In this document: piece after piece, positions 34,829 through 46,890 of the stretch | How the letters are laid out: each line of letters opens with the position of its first letter | How positions within the stretch are numbered: the first letter of the stretch is position 1 | NCBI GenBank assembly: GCA_015179025.1 | Contig: WHUX01000056.1 | Span: 124,001-188,000 of the forward strand | Origin: Terfezia claveryi | Lineage: Eukaryota > Ascomycota > Pezizomycetes > Pezizales > Pezizaceae | DNA: 64,000 bases | Reading direction: 5' to 3' | The notes under the pieces: generated by a model | Seen by the model: the letters and a program-made list of their open reading frames with translations, nothing else | Database searches by the model: none | What the model was told of the DNA's origin: nothing | Position numbers and translations under genes: made by a program

Positions 34829-37800
34829 ATGAACCCCCCCAAAACACATTGTCCCTGGTGCAAGCATATGTATGCCAGTTGGGGAGCATATGCTAACCAC
34901 ATAGAGAACAAACATCCAGACAAACACTAGACATTCACCCCTGTTGCACGTCGGGAAACTGACATTCCCCAGAATACTGACACCTACCTGGAACAATCAG
35001 GTGAACAATCAGGTGGAGGATTGACCTACGAAGGTAAGGCTTCTTGCCGAGGTATTGCAGATATTGATTTGGCTAACTCTTGTAGGTGAAGGGTCTTATG
35101 GAGGCATTCCTGAATATGATCAGGACCTTGACGAAGATTTCCAGCTGGTGGAGTAAGATGACGTCCAAGAACCTGGGCTTGAGGTGGAGCAGGATAAGGT
35201 CGAAGAACCTGGGAATGACTCCGATGCAGAACCTATTCCCAAAACCACTGCTACCCCCCCCGCCAACGGACATCCATATACCACCGACGTTACTAGGCGG
35301 CTTCCCGACAGATATCAGGCTGGACAGCCTGTACGTGACTATCCATTTGTCAATCAGTACTCGGCCCAATTCAATTACCTCTATCTGTTTTTAAATGCGC
35401 AGGATTATATGCTTGCCTGGATTTTCACCCTCAGCAAGGTCCCAAAAATGAGGATTAATAATTTCTTTCAGGACAATATTTTGATGAGCTCACCCGCCGA
35501 CAGTCCGACGTCAAGGGTCGCATTCAAATCGGGGTACACATTGTGGAAGCAAATGGACAAAATGATTGCGGATTATGAGTGGAGCACAGGATCTGTTCAA
35601 TATGCGCTGAGACCAAAGTCAGATTTCTACTACCACAATATAGTAGATTGTATCAAATACCTATTGCGGCAGAGAACATTTGTAACTCATGTAGTCTGGG
35701 AACCAGTCAAGTTATTCAATGTGAATAATGAGTGAATATATTCGGAGATGAATACCGCATCCTGATGGTGGGATCAACAAGTATGTACCCTAATTATCCT
35801 ACTATGCCTCCTTGCTTACATGTAAGTCTTACAGCGGCTCATTCCCGTCAGCACTACACTGGTCCCCGTCCTTTTGGCATTAGACCAGACATATCTGACC
35901 AACTTCTCCGGGGACAAGAAATTATAGCCTCTATACATGAGTATAGGGAATATAAAGTCCAGTGTACAAAACAAACTGATGATGAATGCTTGGATCCCGA
36001 TTGCATTATTTCCCACCCCCCCTAAACGCCTTGCTAAAGTTCCTGGAAACCCTATGGAGGCTCAGGAATTGGATGTCCTCCAGGTTACGTATGAGATACT
36101 GAGCTCCATACTCAGTCCCTTAGCTGACGCCCAAAGTCAGCAAGGGATTGACATGGTATATTGTGATGAGAAGGTACACAAATGCGTACCTAGGCTCTCT
36201 ATCTGGTTGGCAGACCATATAGAGAATGTCATAATTCATGGCATTCTCACCAATCGATACCCAGTCTGCATTGCCCCCTCAAACGAATTTGGAGACCTCC
36301 CAGACACACCTTACAATACCCGGAAACACTCCCGGTATGCTACTACATACCACAAGTCCAACCTGACAGTGCTCGAAATTGATAGAGTTAAGGGGATCAA
36401 CAATGCCCTTTGGCATATCCCCGACTGTGAACCTCTTACTCTGGTTCAGGGAGATACTCTACACACACTACATCTCGGGATGCTGTCCCACATGATGAAA
36501 TGGGTCCAGGACTTTCTGGGGCATGTCGGATGCCTGACTATATTCGATCATATATGGTCGCGATTGCCCCCTTTCCCGGGGTTTACTAGGCCAAATAAGG
36601 CATACCGTGCAGTGACACAATAGCAAGGGAAAGAGATGAGGAATTTGCTACGGGTACTGCTGGCTGTCTTCACGGCTGCACTAAGTCGGAGAACTGACAC
36701 CCCTGCAATTGCTACTCGACACAAGGTATCTTGCCACAAGGCAATCCTGTATGTTAGATATTTAACGGACTTCATCCTCATTGCACAATATACGGTACAC
36801 ACCCTCAGAACAATACAATCTATGAGGGACTACCTCCAGGACTTTCACAAACACAAAGAGGTGTTCCTCCGGTTTCGAGCATCAAAGTTTACGAAGGCCT
36901 CAGCCAAGGTAGCATCTAAAGACTTCTATGCAGAACATCACTGACAACTGGCATCGGATGAATCCCAACTGGCAACCTCCTCCAAACGACGCAAACTCCA
37001 AGACGATTAGGCACAAGAAAATGAAGATTTGGTGAATGACATGCTGACTAGTGGGGCACACTACAATTTTCCGAAAATGCATTTGATTTCGTATTTTGCG
37101 GATCAAATAGCCAAATATGGATCACTTCCACAATATTCGACTGAGATCTGTGAGGTCTCCCATAAGCCCCTGAAAGACGTATACCGGTGGACCAATCATA
37201 TCAATGCCGTGCTCTAAATCATTCACGCTTACACATGGGCACACAGTTTCACCATGCGCGAAAGGAATATTGAGCAATGGATTTGTGATAACCCAAACAT
37301 GCCCGACAAAATACGTACCATTGTTACTCCCCCCGTCGGAGTTTACATCTGCCCGGCGATGCTGACCCAGAGCTCATGAGAACTAAGTTGCAAGGACGGC
37401 TACCTGTAAAAGTTATACATGATCTTAAGACTTTGCAGACACACTACAATCTACCTGACCTATTAATGCTTACAGCTAGGTATCTTGCCCGGTACCCGTA
37501 CTGGCAATCATCCGACACTGAAACAGATATAGCCTGTCTCATGGATGCACCCCTCGAAGCATTTATTACACTTCAAGTTGCTGTTCCGACCTTCAACGGC
37601 GATGGACATATAATACACCATGGACGCTGCATGGGGGGTAAGTTATTCTGCAAGCAAGAGAAAAGGCATGACTGGGTATTTGTTCGACGTCACAAGTCTA
37701 TACAGGGGAAAGTTTCTGGTGGTCTTGACTGCAGGGTTCCTGCCAGACTAAATGCTTTGTTCAAACTGCGAGATATAGTAGCCAAAGATATGTACCGCCT

Positions 37801-38014
37801 TGCACATGTTTCACTAATGACAATAGTCGGATCATCAACGCCAGATGGCCCAGAGGGCATGGTGCGCATTGGATTGCCATCAACCAATCATGTGATAAGA
37901 ATTGCGGACATAGAGGGTATGGCACATCTAATCCCGATCCATGATGAAGAGCTATATATTGTAAATAACTGTATTGATCTACATACATGGAATGATATTC
38001 ATGATGGAAACTAG
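34829..38014 (+). pseudogene. Plavaka transposase
   Basis: Starts MNPPKTH with a C2H2-type finger (CPWCKHMYASWGAYANH then ENKHPDKH), as in other Plavaka proteins. Then an acidic region, FQDNILMSSPADSPTSR, SDFYYHNIVDCIKYLLRQ, a MNTASWWWDQQ block equivalent to the family's 'MHTG-WWW-TQ', GDTLHTLHLGMLSHMMKWVQ around the RNase H-fold core, and YSTEICEVSHKPLKDVYRWT near the C-terminus. About 1000 residues across several short introns. Breaks: TAG at 34927, frame changes near 35730 and 36020, TAG at 36620, TGA at 36942, TAA at 37214. Plavaka belongs to the EnSpm/CACTA group of DDE transposases. Family call from motif order, from memory. Confidence 0.82.
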
Positions 38015-38352
38015 AATACATATAGCTAGCAGAACAATAAATAAAGATATAGCTAGCAGAATGATCAAGAAGTTGATTAGGAACATGTGTGTCGTGAATT
38101 ACATACTACATAACGCCTAAGAAGTAATATTGACAGAGTTGGATCGTCCGGTGGTATACACCTAATGTACGTCCGACGGCACAGCAGTCACCAATAGCAT
38201 CGGAAGGGTATTGTGACGCAGCGCAGGGCCCTAGTTGCGTCTGGATTGTAATGCAACACCCCTATGCATCCGGACGCACAGGACGCATAGGACGCAAAAT
38301 TGCATCCGGACGCTTGGTAGTGCGTCCTGACGCCAATTTCTTTTTGCTGATG
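38015..38352. other. Right terminal region of the Plavaka element
   Basis: Subterminal repeats of GCATCCGGACGC / GGACGCACAGGACGCA and inverted versions (38170-38335), ending in TTTTTGCTGATG, the right terminal repeat. Likely transposase binding region. Confidence 0.65.
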
Positions 38353-38372
38353 TACTAGTCCTATACTCCAAT

Positions 38373-40529
38373 ATGTCTCTATCTCCAAGTATGCTTATAT
38401 GTTAATCAAGTCTAATGGTTTCCACTCTTATCAGAATATTAGGCGGGATACCTTTCTAGTGGGAAGTCGAACAATCTGCACTATTTAATGCATAGTGGGA
38501 AACGACTGAGTAGGCAGGCAAGCTTTGCAACAATCTGGCTAAAGATCTAAGAAGTAATAATATTAACCTACCCTAATAGGATTCTAAGCTCCGAACAGCA
38601 GCATACTAGGCCCAATTTGGACAAGGGGCTAAGATTCACAATAATGAGCCATTCATATTTTGCTTAGTTTGCAAAGGTACCTTGCAACACCTGAGTGCCT
38701 TTAATATGGGTACGATATATATAAGAACTCATCTCAGTTCAGGCAGGTACTATTTTGCTAGTGGGTGAAAAAATTAGGACATTTCAACCCTGTTTGGGAA
38801 GATTATTATATAATTCATACCTACTTGCAATAATTTGGCATAGGTTCACTTTACAAGTAGACAACACCTGCAGTTGTACAATCTTTTGAATTACAATTCA
38901 GTAATGATCACATCAAATATGAACTCATGAAAACTGTAATTAGTGCAAACTTACCTTTCCTAACTATTGAATATCCACAGTTCAAGTTTCTTCTAAAATT
39001 TCTTAGATCTGAGATTAATATCCCCTGTATGATAATACTTCACCTAAGCATATATCACTATACCATTGAAGTTTAACAGAAACTTCAAAAATGCCTCCCA
39101 GAAGATATATTCCTCTACCTCACTATAGACTATTAGACTTCTCCAAACAAGTTAGCATTTATGGGCACAATACTCTATTATATAGACTAGGATTAGCAGC
39201 TATGTCAACATATAATTGAATTCCAGTACCTAGGTGGGGAAGCTAATAATGCTATATACTTAGGTAATTAGGTAAGGAATTTAATTCGGGAATATGGCAT
39301 TTGGAACCAAGTCTTGGCTATTATTTTGGACAACATGAGTATCAATATGACATTGGCTAAGTATTTACAAGCCAATATATTCAGTACTAAATAGGACCCC
39401 CAATAATACTGACTTTCCTACCTCCCATATATGATTGCACTAGTAAGCAACTAGTTTATAAAAGAACTTAGGTTAAACCCAGATAATAATGATACTACCT
39501 TATCCACTCCTACTATTGTGTCTTCAATTAGAGCACTGCAGATTTATACTCTAGGTATATTTGCACAATCTATTTGCAAAGTAAGTTATCTTCTGAGCTG
39601 CTCAATAAAAGTGGATTATGAAAATACAAAGATATCATAGAATAGCAGACATGTTATAGAATGCCGGACATGTCATGGAATAGCAGACATGTCATAAAAA
39701 GCTAATATATGTTATAAAGTCCTATTACTAACATTTGTCTAGGTTTGAGAGCTCTGTAAGGCAATAGTAGCCAGCCCACAATACCTAATACAATTTAAAG
39801 AACTCCAAACTGATTCCCGTATGCCTATAGGGCTCATCTAGGATATCAAAACTTGCTGGAACCCAACTTTTGAAATGCTTACTTAAGCATTGAGGCTCTA
39901 GTACTACATTGAGTAATAGATCACTCTATCTATGACAGAGAGCAAGTACTTAGAGTTATGGTTGAGTCAAGAAGACTAGAACCAAGTTCAGGAGGCTACT
40001 ATTTTCCTGAAACTTTTATTACATTACACTCATGCTATCTCTACAGGGCAGCATATGACTATATAGAATATGTTCTTTATCTACAATAATATCTTCAACT
40101 ATATAGAAAAACAGTGGAAACATATACATAAACTTCTAGCTAATCCAATTTAGGCACTAGAGTTTCTCTCCATAACAAAAGCATGTTAGTAGATCTTTAA
40201 GAAGTATTATTCTAGGACTAAAAAACAATCTCTTATCTACAACTTTGTAACTATTCTTGATCCATCTAAGAAATTATTCTTGTATAATGACTAGAGAAAT
40301 CTCAATGTCTAAGATCTAAGTGGTATATAGCAGAATGGGGACTATATTTCATATATTTGAAGTATTACAAGTATATATGAATTCCATTAGCATATAACTA
40401 TTTTGGCCTATATGTTTTCTATGACACTATTTTCTGTGACACTATTTTCCATGATACCATTTTCCGTGATAGAAGACTATCTGTAATATACAGAAAAATA
40501 TTATTCTTACTAAATTTGCTTCTTAAGGT
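38373..40529 (+). pseudogene. hAT transposase of copy A, cut off by copy B
   Basis: Collinear with the copy B transposase from its ATG (38373-38375, MSLSPS) to the end of intron 3. It retains most of the zinc-finger exon and the stretch corresponding to HATDCWTSPN and SDN-SVN, but with dozens of TAA/TAG codons. At 40529 it is interrupted by the terminal repeat of copy B; the dimerisation exon is not in this window. Confidence 0.85.
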
Positions 40530-41481
40530 TAGTGTATGTACTGAGGTGATTTTTCCCCGCGCCACCTCACCAAAACTCACACCTACAGCCAAGTTTTGCC
40601 CAAGCCTCCAACTCGGCGAGTCAGCTATATGTCACTCTGAATTACTCGAGCCAGTGCCGAGTAGCCATCGACTACTCGGCAAGCCTTAGTGTCATTTACT
40701 GATGTATATTGCTCGACTGGAGGACCAGTTTCTCATATAATTCGGTTCAAATTTAACTGAATACAACACAGATTGCTTGGATTAAAGCGATTCGTTTTAT
40801 GAGAATCAGAGTATGCAGAAATTGATGAGGTATCAATGAATGTAATTGACATTAGCACGCAAAGCAGGGTAAGATTATACAGGAGAATGACGGGGGAATG
40901 GATGGAAGGTTAGCCACTAGTAGAACACAGTTGAGAAATGGCAGTAAGGATTGAGCAAGAAGGAAAAGTTTAAGTCCGTGCTAGAAAGAGGAATCCATGA
41001 CAGGCAAGGCAATTCGTAATAGGAGGACGGATCTGTAACAGGAGGACGGATCAGTGACAGGAGGATGGATCCATGACAGGAGAACGGATCCGTGGTTATG
41101 GAATCGTCACTATTTCTTACTCTCCCATAGTCGTCACGGAATTGCCTCCTGTTGTCATGGAATTGTCTATTCTGGCAAATTACATTTTACTCAGATTATG
41201 AGCTCTCCTAATATTCTATTTCCTACCATCACAACTTAATATAACCTAAAAAAAAAAATAAAAAAAAAAAAAAAACGGAGCTGATCGCAAGATATCTATC
41301 CCCCAAATACATAACACAACCCAAAAAAATAACCCTATAGAAAAAGTCAAATACCCTACTTCTGGCCTCTTCCTTCCATTCCCTATACATCATCAGAACG
41401 CGATGACAATGTAGGTAATGCCAGCAGTGTAAGTCATGCCGGTGGTGTAAGTGGTGCCGGTGAAGGAGGTATTGTAGGAGA
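40530..41481. other. 5' terminal region of hAT copy B
   Basis: Terminal repeat and GC-rich subterminal DNA (40530-40700). Then a stretch at 40781-about 41090 resembles the region downstream of the transposase (the first 54 bp recur at 63204-63257), with ACGGATCCGTGACAGGAGG-like repeats. Then DNA resembling copy C's right flank (GTCACGGAATTG repeats, 41125-41170) and an A-rich run (41249-41275). No gene. Confidence 0.65.
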
Positions 41482-42321
41482 TCATAGGGTACCAACTGAT
41501 ATCGGCGAAGGAGAAGTTGCAGGAGATGGCAGGGCACCAACTGATGCCAGTGATCTAGTCGACGGTGAAACTGATGGTGACAGTGAAGATGATGATTCTG
41601 ATGATGATAATGATGAGGGTGATGATGGTAATGACAGAGATGATGAAAAGGATGATGAAGAGGATGATGAGGAGGATGATGAGGGCGATGGTAGTACTGG
41701 TGGTGCTTGAGGTATGGGGCAGTAGGTTACATTACTCCCAGATAGCCGATTGGCTTCCACCTGACACTACAACACCATATCCCTTCATAGAATTGTTTAG
41801 CGTGGTGGGTTTTGGTCTCCGCTCTGTGTTGCATACAGGTTGATTGCTATTTCATACACCTAGTTAGTCTCATACTAACCTTCTCACAATATATGCTTTA
41901 TTACTTGTCGAAAATTCATGGAGGTATGCCTCCATAGCCTCTTGGAGGGCATTTGTTACTATGATGCCAATTCTCTCCACATTTGTCCACTCACTGAGTA
42001 TCATAGGATAACTGTTGTATTCAGTGTTAACATCCTGTACGATCTCTCGACATAACTATTGGGATGCAGTCCTCAGAATGATTAATTGACTACTAGCCTA
42101 TTATCTTTGAATTTGTCTAATAATTGCCACTGACAGCAAACTTAGCATTCCAAGTTCTAATTGAACTGGGGGGAGTTGTTACGCTGATCCACCTTTCTCT
42201 TTCCTGAGACTACCCTTTTCTTTTTGGGGAGTACCCCTCTCTTTTTTGGAACCACTGTAGGTACTCTCGCAGGGGGTACTATCGTCTTGACATTCCTAGC
42301 TCATTGTTTCATTCCAGCCAT
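41482..42321 (-). pseudogene. H3-like gene of hAT copy B
   Basis: Three exons: 42321-42183, 42129-41905 and 41846-41482 (729 bp, 242 aa). Introns of 53 and 58 bp sit at the same places as in copy C, and exon 2 is 225 bp in both. Exon 1 begins MAGMKQ-ARNVKT, echoing the H3 tail start. Exon 2 carries VAIIRQIQR, SSQLIIL, LCREIVQDVN and ERIGIIVTNALQEAMEAYLHEF; canonical H3 has REIAQD and ALQEA-EAYL at these places. Exon 3 ends the fold (NPPR-TIL-RD) and adds about 90 residues rich in serine and proline. Seven in-frame stops (TAG, TAA, TGA), explained by C-to-T at CAG, CAA, CGA or by damaged TGG. Indel-free, so the ancestor is easy to read. Confidence 0.88.
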
Positions 42322-42834
42322 TATATCTGTGTATTCGGGGGTACAAAAGAGTAAGTGTAATATCCACACTGACTAAAGGTTGCAAATCGAAGGATCTGAG
42401 GTTTGGGACAGTAAGTTTGCTTGTATATGTATGTTCCTGAGGGTACGAAGTAGACGAAAAATAGACTGATCTCAAGCATTGAGCTCTACAACAAAGTATA
42501 ATTTATTGTTTATCTGTATCCTCATCTGTTAGCTCATTCATAATAAAGGGAGTAACAAAAAAACGTTATCTTAGTATTACGCCACATTAGCCTATTTATA
42601 GCAAAAAAATCATACAAGGAAAATACTCCGTAGAGATACACATAATTCTAAAACAAATACCCCCTAGTGTGCTCAGTTGACATTAAAAAAATACACAAAG
42701 AAAATATCTCTCACATATGCTGTAGACATCCAAAAACAACACAAAAACGAAATACCTCTTGCTTCAGGCTGTAGTCATCTAACAAACATACAAGCAAAGA
42801 TGCAATAAAATACACAATCAAAAACAAAAGTAGT
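42322..42834. other. hAT copy B spacer upstream of the H3-like gene, up to the copy C insertion
   Basis: 513 bp, no ORF. Would hold the H3-like promoter. Contains the AAAGTAGT target (42827-42834) used by copy C. The spacer continues at 54390-54563. Confidence 0.65.
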
Positions 42835-43592
42835 TAGTGTGTGCGTCGGCCCGAGTCGACGCGAGTTTTCCTACTATTTTTCCTACTCGATACCGACTCG
42901 CGCCGAGGCCAAATCCTAGGAAGCCGACTCACGCCAACTCGCTGACTACTCGGTGATCGACCGAGTAGTCACCAAGCATTAGTCACCCATGTTTCATCCC
43001 GTGCTTTGTTTGAGCCATTTGTACTCCTTGTCACGGATTTGTCTTTTCTGTCACGGATTGCTCTTATCGTTGCTTCTTAAAGGGATTGCTCTGCCTGTCA
43101 CGGATTGCCCCACCTGTCACGGATTTCTCTTTCTGTCATCCACTTGTTCTTTGTTTTCTTTGGTTCACTTCTATAATCTTCACCGGTCGGGTTACTTATG
43201 TGACTTAGATTCATTCATATTGCATTCTCAATTTCTGCATACTCCTACTCCCTCTCAAGGAATCACCGTCTATCTCTATTGCATGTACATAAAAACCTAA
43301 ACTAACCGAGAAATTCCCAAGCAACATACCCCAACACCAATCCCTACCTTTGTATAAACCGTGACATCATATAATTCTCAACTCAGCCCTACACCGCTCT
43401 TTTGCAGCCCAAAACAGACAAAACTAATCCATTAAAACTTCTCCCCTCACATATATCACCCAAAACAAATGAAAACCTAAATGAAAATGTACTCCTACAC
43501 ACTCCACATTACCGAACCTGCAGGAATAATTACCCACCAGCATGCTCCACATGGACATACACATCAATCCCCACCAACCATTACCTACCCTC
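42835..43592. other. hAT copy C end beyond the transposase
   Basis: Terminal repeat, GC-rich subterminal repeats around CGAGTCGACGCGAG and ACCGAGTAGTC (42835-42980), then several copies of TGTCACGGATT at 43015-43140, then AT-rich DNA to the transposase stop. No gene recognised. Confidence 0.7.
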
Positions 43593-46500
43593 TCATACCT
43601 TGTAGTTCCTACGCTGAGTAGGTCGCAGTTTTTTCTGAAACCTGCTTGCCATTGATGGCGTCAGACTCACCGACTGTGATGCACGGCGCTTCCCGCTTCG
43701 ATATGGAGTTGATAGGGATGGTGTTTCTTCTTGCCCCCGCAATAGACTTCGATGGAACGAGTTCGACAAACCTGCTGTAGAATCTTCTGTGAAACTATGC
43801 GATGGGCTCGTATTGTCGAACGCTGAGTCTTCCAGGTCATTTTGGAGGTACTCCTCCATCACATTGTTCCCATCTGTGTCCATGTCACAATCTGTATCTG
43901 AATCCGTGTCCATCTGTCCCTGTACGGCATCTAGGGATTGTGGTAACATACGGCGGAGGAAGTCTGCGTCATAACTGAGAGCCTGTCTCTCCAGCAGTAC
44001 CTCACCTTCATCCAGATCAGCTATACCTTCTTCTACATGTGCTGGCGCAATTTGGGCCTCTGGGGTTCCGTATTTGGCGTGTATGGTATCCCAGGATTTG
44101 GTCAACATCAGCGCTGTTATCATCTGGTGACCCATTCTGTTGCGTCGGTACGGCAAAATATCCCGAGCACTGCTGAATATTCGCTCTACTGGCACAGATG
44201 TAAGTGGAATACTCAATATGTCCCTCGCCATTCGTGCCAGCGCGGGATATTCATTAGCATGGACTTTCCACCAGGAGAGGGGACATTTCCCATTCAGTGT
44301 TGTTACTGGCATGGATAGGTATCTTTTGATCTCTGGTACATCCTCCGAATGCACTGTTGTACGCTCTTGTAGTTGACGCATGATATAGGATTGTTCTCCA
44401 TCATTGACTTGTGTGTTATGAAGCTGGGGTTCCGGCGCGTACTTGGCGTAATTATGATCAAAATAATCTTCGAACTGAACTCTGATTACAGAATTTGGTA
44501 AGAATTGGTTTTCTGTTTGTCACGGAAAATCTCGTGTCACGGAAAAATCTCGTGTTACGGAAAAATCTCGTGTCACGGAAAAATCTCGTGTCACGGAAAA
44601 ATCTCATGTCACGGAAAATCTTGTGTCACGGAAAATCTCGTTCCACGGAAATCACATGGGTCAAAATAGGATACACAGATTGAATTCATACGTACTTGTA
44701 ATACTCCGCGTATGCAATAGTGTCCCTGTTCTGCTGCATCCCACTTGGATCTTGGACTGTGAGATTTCCCCAATCTATGTACAAGGATAATTTCTTCGAA
44801 GGATCAAGGATGGTCGCCAGGTTGTAGATGAGAGATTGTTTTTCCGTCTTAGAATAATACTTCTTGAAGATCTGCTGACACGCTTTGGTCGCGGAGAGAA
44901 ACCCTGGAGCCCAGGTAGGACTAGCCGGAAGTTTATGTATACGTTTCCGCTGTTTTTCAATGTGGTCGAAGATGTCATTGTAGATGAAGAACGCATTGTG
45001 TATGGTTGCATGGTGCCCTGTAGAGATAGCATGAGTGTAATCCGACAATGGTTTCAGGAAAATAGTAGCCTCCTGAACTTGGTTCCACTCTTCTTGACTC
45101 AACCACAACTCGGAGTACTTGCTCTCTGTTGTAGCTAGAGAGATTCATTGCTCAATGTAGCATTGGAGCCTCAATGCTCGGGTAAGCATTTCAAAGGTTG
45201 AGTTCCACCGGGTTTTCACATCCTGGATGAGGCCCATGGGTGATCGGGAATCAGTTTGGAGTTCCTTGAATTGTGCCAGGCGTTGTGGGCTGGCTACTAT
45301 AGCCTTACAGAGCTCTCGAACCTAGATAAACGTTAGCAATAGGATTCCGGGACGCGTCTTGGCCTTCCATGACATATCCGCCATTCCGTGACATGTTTGC
45401 CTTTTCATGATCCACCTTTATTGAGCAGCCCGGAAGATGACTTACTTTGCAGACAGATGGTGCGAATGTACCTGGAGCATAGTTCTGCAATGCTCTGATT
45501 GAAGACTCAATGGGAGGGGTGGACGAGGCAGTATCCTCATTATCTGGGTTTGACTTGAGTTCTTTCATAAACTGGTTGCTAACCAGAGCAATTACGTGTG
45601 CGAGGCAGGGAAGACGGTATTGCTGTGGGTCCCATTTAACACCGAATACAGTACTTTGTAAATGCTTAGCCAACGCCGTATTGACACTGGCATTGTCTGA
45701 AACAATAGCTAGGACTCGGTTCGTGATGCCATATTCCCGAATTAACTTCCCTAGCTGGTTACCCAAGTGAATGGCATTATGAGCTTCTCCCCCTAGGTAC
45801 TGGAATCCGATCGTATGTTGGCGCAACTGCCAGTCCTGGTCAATAAAATGGAGTGTTGTGCCCATGAACACTAACTTGTTTGGAGAAGTCCAACAGTCCG
45901 TAGCGAGGTGGAGGAATGTATCTTCCGGGAGGCTTTTTTGAAGCTTCTGTTGAACTTCGGCGGCATAATGGTGTATACTCCGGCGAAGTGTTGTTGCACA
46001 GGGTATATTGATTCCAGATCTAAGGAATTTCAGGAGATGCTCGAACTGCGGATGTTCGATAGTTCGGAAAGGTAAATTTGCGGCAATTACAGTTTTCATG
46101 AGTTCGTGTTTGAACCCATCATCACTATATTGCAACTGGGGGGATTGTGCAGCTGCAGGTATTGCCTACGTGTAACGTGAGCCTGTCTGCTCTATTAAGT
46201 AAGGCAGGGTACGGATTATATAATTACCTTCCCAAAAAGGGTTGAAATGTCCTGATCCTTGCGCCCACTAGCAGCCCGGCATTTCCCCGAGGTGAGATGA
46301 CATCTCATATGTGTGGTGCCCATATTGAATGCACTAGGGTGTTGTAACGTACCCTTGCAAGTTAAGCAAAATATGAAAGGCTCACCGCTGTGGATCTTAG
46401 CGCCTTGTCCAAAATGGGCCCAGTGCGCCGCCATTCACAGCTTAGAATCCCATCGGGGTGGGTTAATATTGTTACTCCGCGTTTCTTTAGCTAGATTGTC

Positions 46501-46614
46501 ACGGAGCTTGCCCGCCCACTCGGTAGTTTCCCACCATTCATCAAAGGGTGCAGATTTCTCTGCTTCCCACTGGAAAGCTGTTCCGCCTAGTATTCTGCTG
46601 AGAGTGGAATCCAT
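43593..46614 (-). pseudogene. hAT transposase of copy C (two TGA codons)
   Basis: Four exons: 46614-46228, 46135-45446, 45321-44692, 44474-43593 (862 codons). Introns of 92, 124 and 217 bp keep frame. Exon 1 has a BED-type finger, FCLTCKGTLQHPSAFNMG then HMRCHL. Exon 2 has FLHLATDCWTSPN and LAIVSDNASVN, the first two acidic positions of the hAT RNase H fold. Exon 4 carries the hAT dimerisation block: YPALARMARDILSIPLTSV then ERIFSSARD and KSWD. A D/E/S-rich tail ends RRNYKV. TGA at 46437-46435 (CGA in copy A) and 45147-45145 (probably TGG, as copies A and B have TAG) would stop translation. The ATG used in copy B is lost; the next is at 46614. Confidence 0.92.
44515..44655. repeat. TGTCACGGAAAAATC minisatellite inside transposase intron 3
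   Basis: Seven to eight near-identical units of about 18 bp built on TGTCACGGAAAAATCTCG fill most of the 217-bp intron of copy C. In copy B the same intron has fewer, decayed copies (TGTGACACCATTTT, 61835-61880). Confidence 0.85.
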
Positions 46615-46890
46615 TGGGGTCTCAAGAACTATGGGCACAATTGGAAATAGAGAGAAGTTCGAGTATAGGGCTACCACTGCAAGATGGTCTGTAGTAATAA
46701 CAGGTTTGGCAAGGCAATAGGGAAGAGACGCCTATTTATTCACATTCTGAGAGGTTAGGGGGATGTCACGGATAATGCATGCTTGTCACGGATTCGGTGG
46801 GGGACATTGGCTTGCGGTCCTCTAGATACCTGAGGATCTTTCCATGATAAGGCCAACCTATACATAGATCAAATACTTCATTAAGAACCG

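Larger units (their letters stand above)
20497..38352 (+). mobile_element. Plavaka-type DNA transposon (17.9 kb including gypsy-2)
   Basis: Both ends read CAT(T/C)AGCAAAAA inward (left 20497; right 38352 on the other strand), followed by AAT-TCGCGTC / AAT-TGGCGTC. They sit on a TA duplication, or TAC if the boundary is shifted one base. The filled site compares with the empty site in hAT copy B (59814-59823, CACTACTAG). Inside are a Plavaka transposase (34829-38014, plus), a DUF6532 protein (21359-22789, minus) and an unknown gene X (minus, 34049 down to 23381, split by gypsy-2). Subterminal DNA at both ends is rich in GGACGC-type repeats. Without gypsy-2 the element would be about 8.2 kb. 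Confidence 0.85.
13191..40529 (+). mobile_element. hAT copy A, heavily mutated, split by the Plavaka element
   Basis: 13784-20496 and 38353-40529 together are collinear with hAT copy B (41482-42834 plus 54390-61950). Both hold H3-like, gene 4 and gene 3 on the minus strand, then gene 2 and transposase on the plus strand. Copy A has many more A/T substitutions than B: for example, B's cluster of TG and CG dinucleotides is mostly TA or CA here. Start codons are lost as well. The Plavaka element sits just upstream of the transposase start and copy B inserted near the end of transposase intron 3. The left terminus is not seen; 13191 is an outer limit. Confidence 0.8.

Noticed and set aside
20497..38352. 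Possible Starship or KDZ element with TET/JBP dioxygenase
   Set aside because: I looked for a tyrosine-recombinase captain and for the HxD...H dioxygenase pattern and saw neither; the transposase motifs and ends fit Plavaka.
41565..41843. Plus-strand ORF with aspartate/methionine-rich repeats
   Set aside because: It is the opposite strand of the serine-rich tail of the copy B H3-like gene; the minus frame splices to the histone fold, the plus frame has no support.
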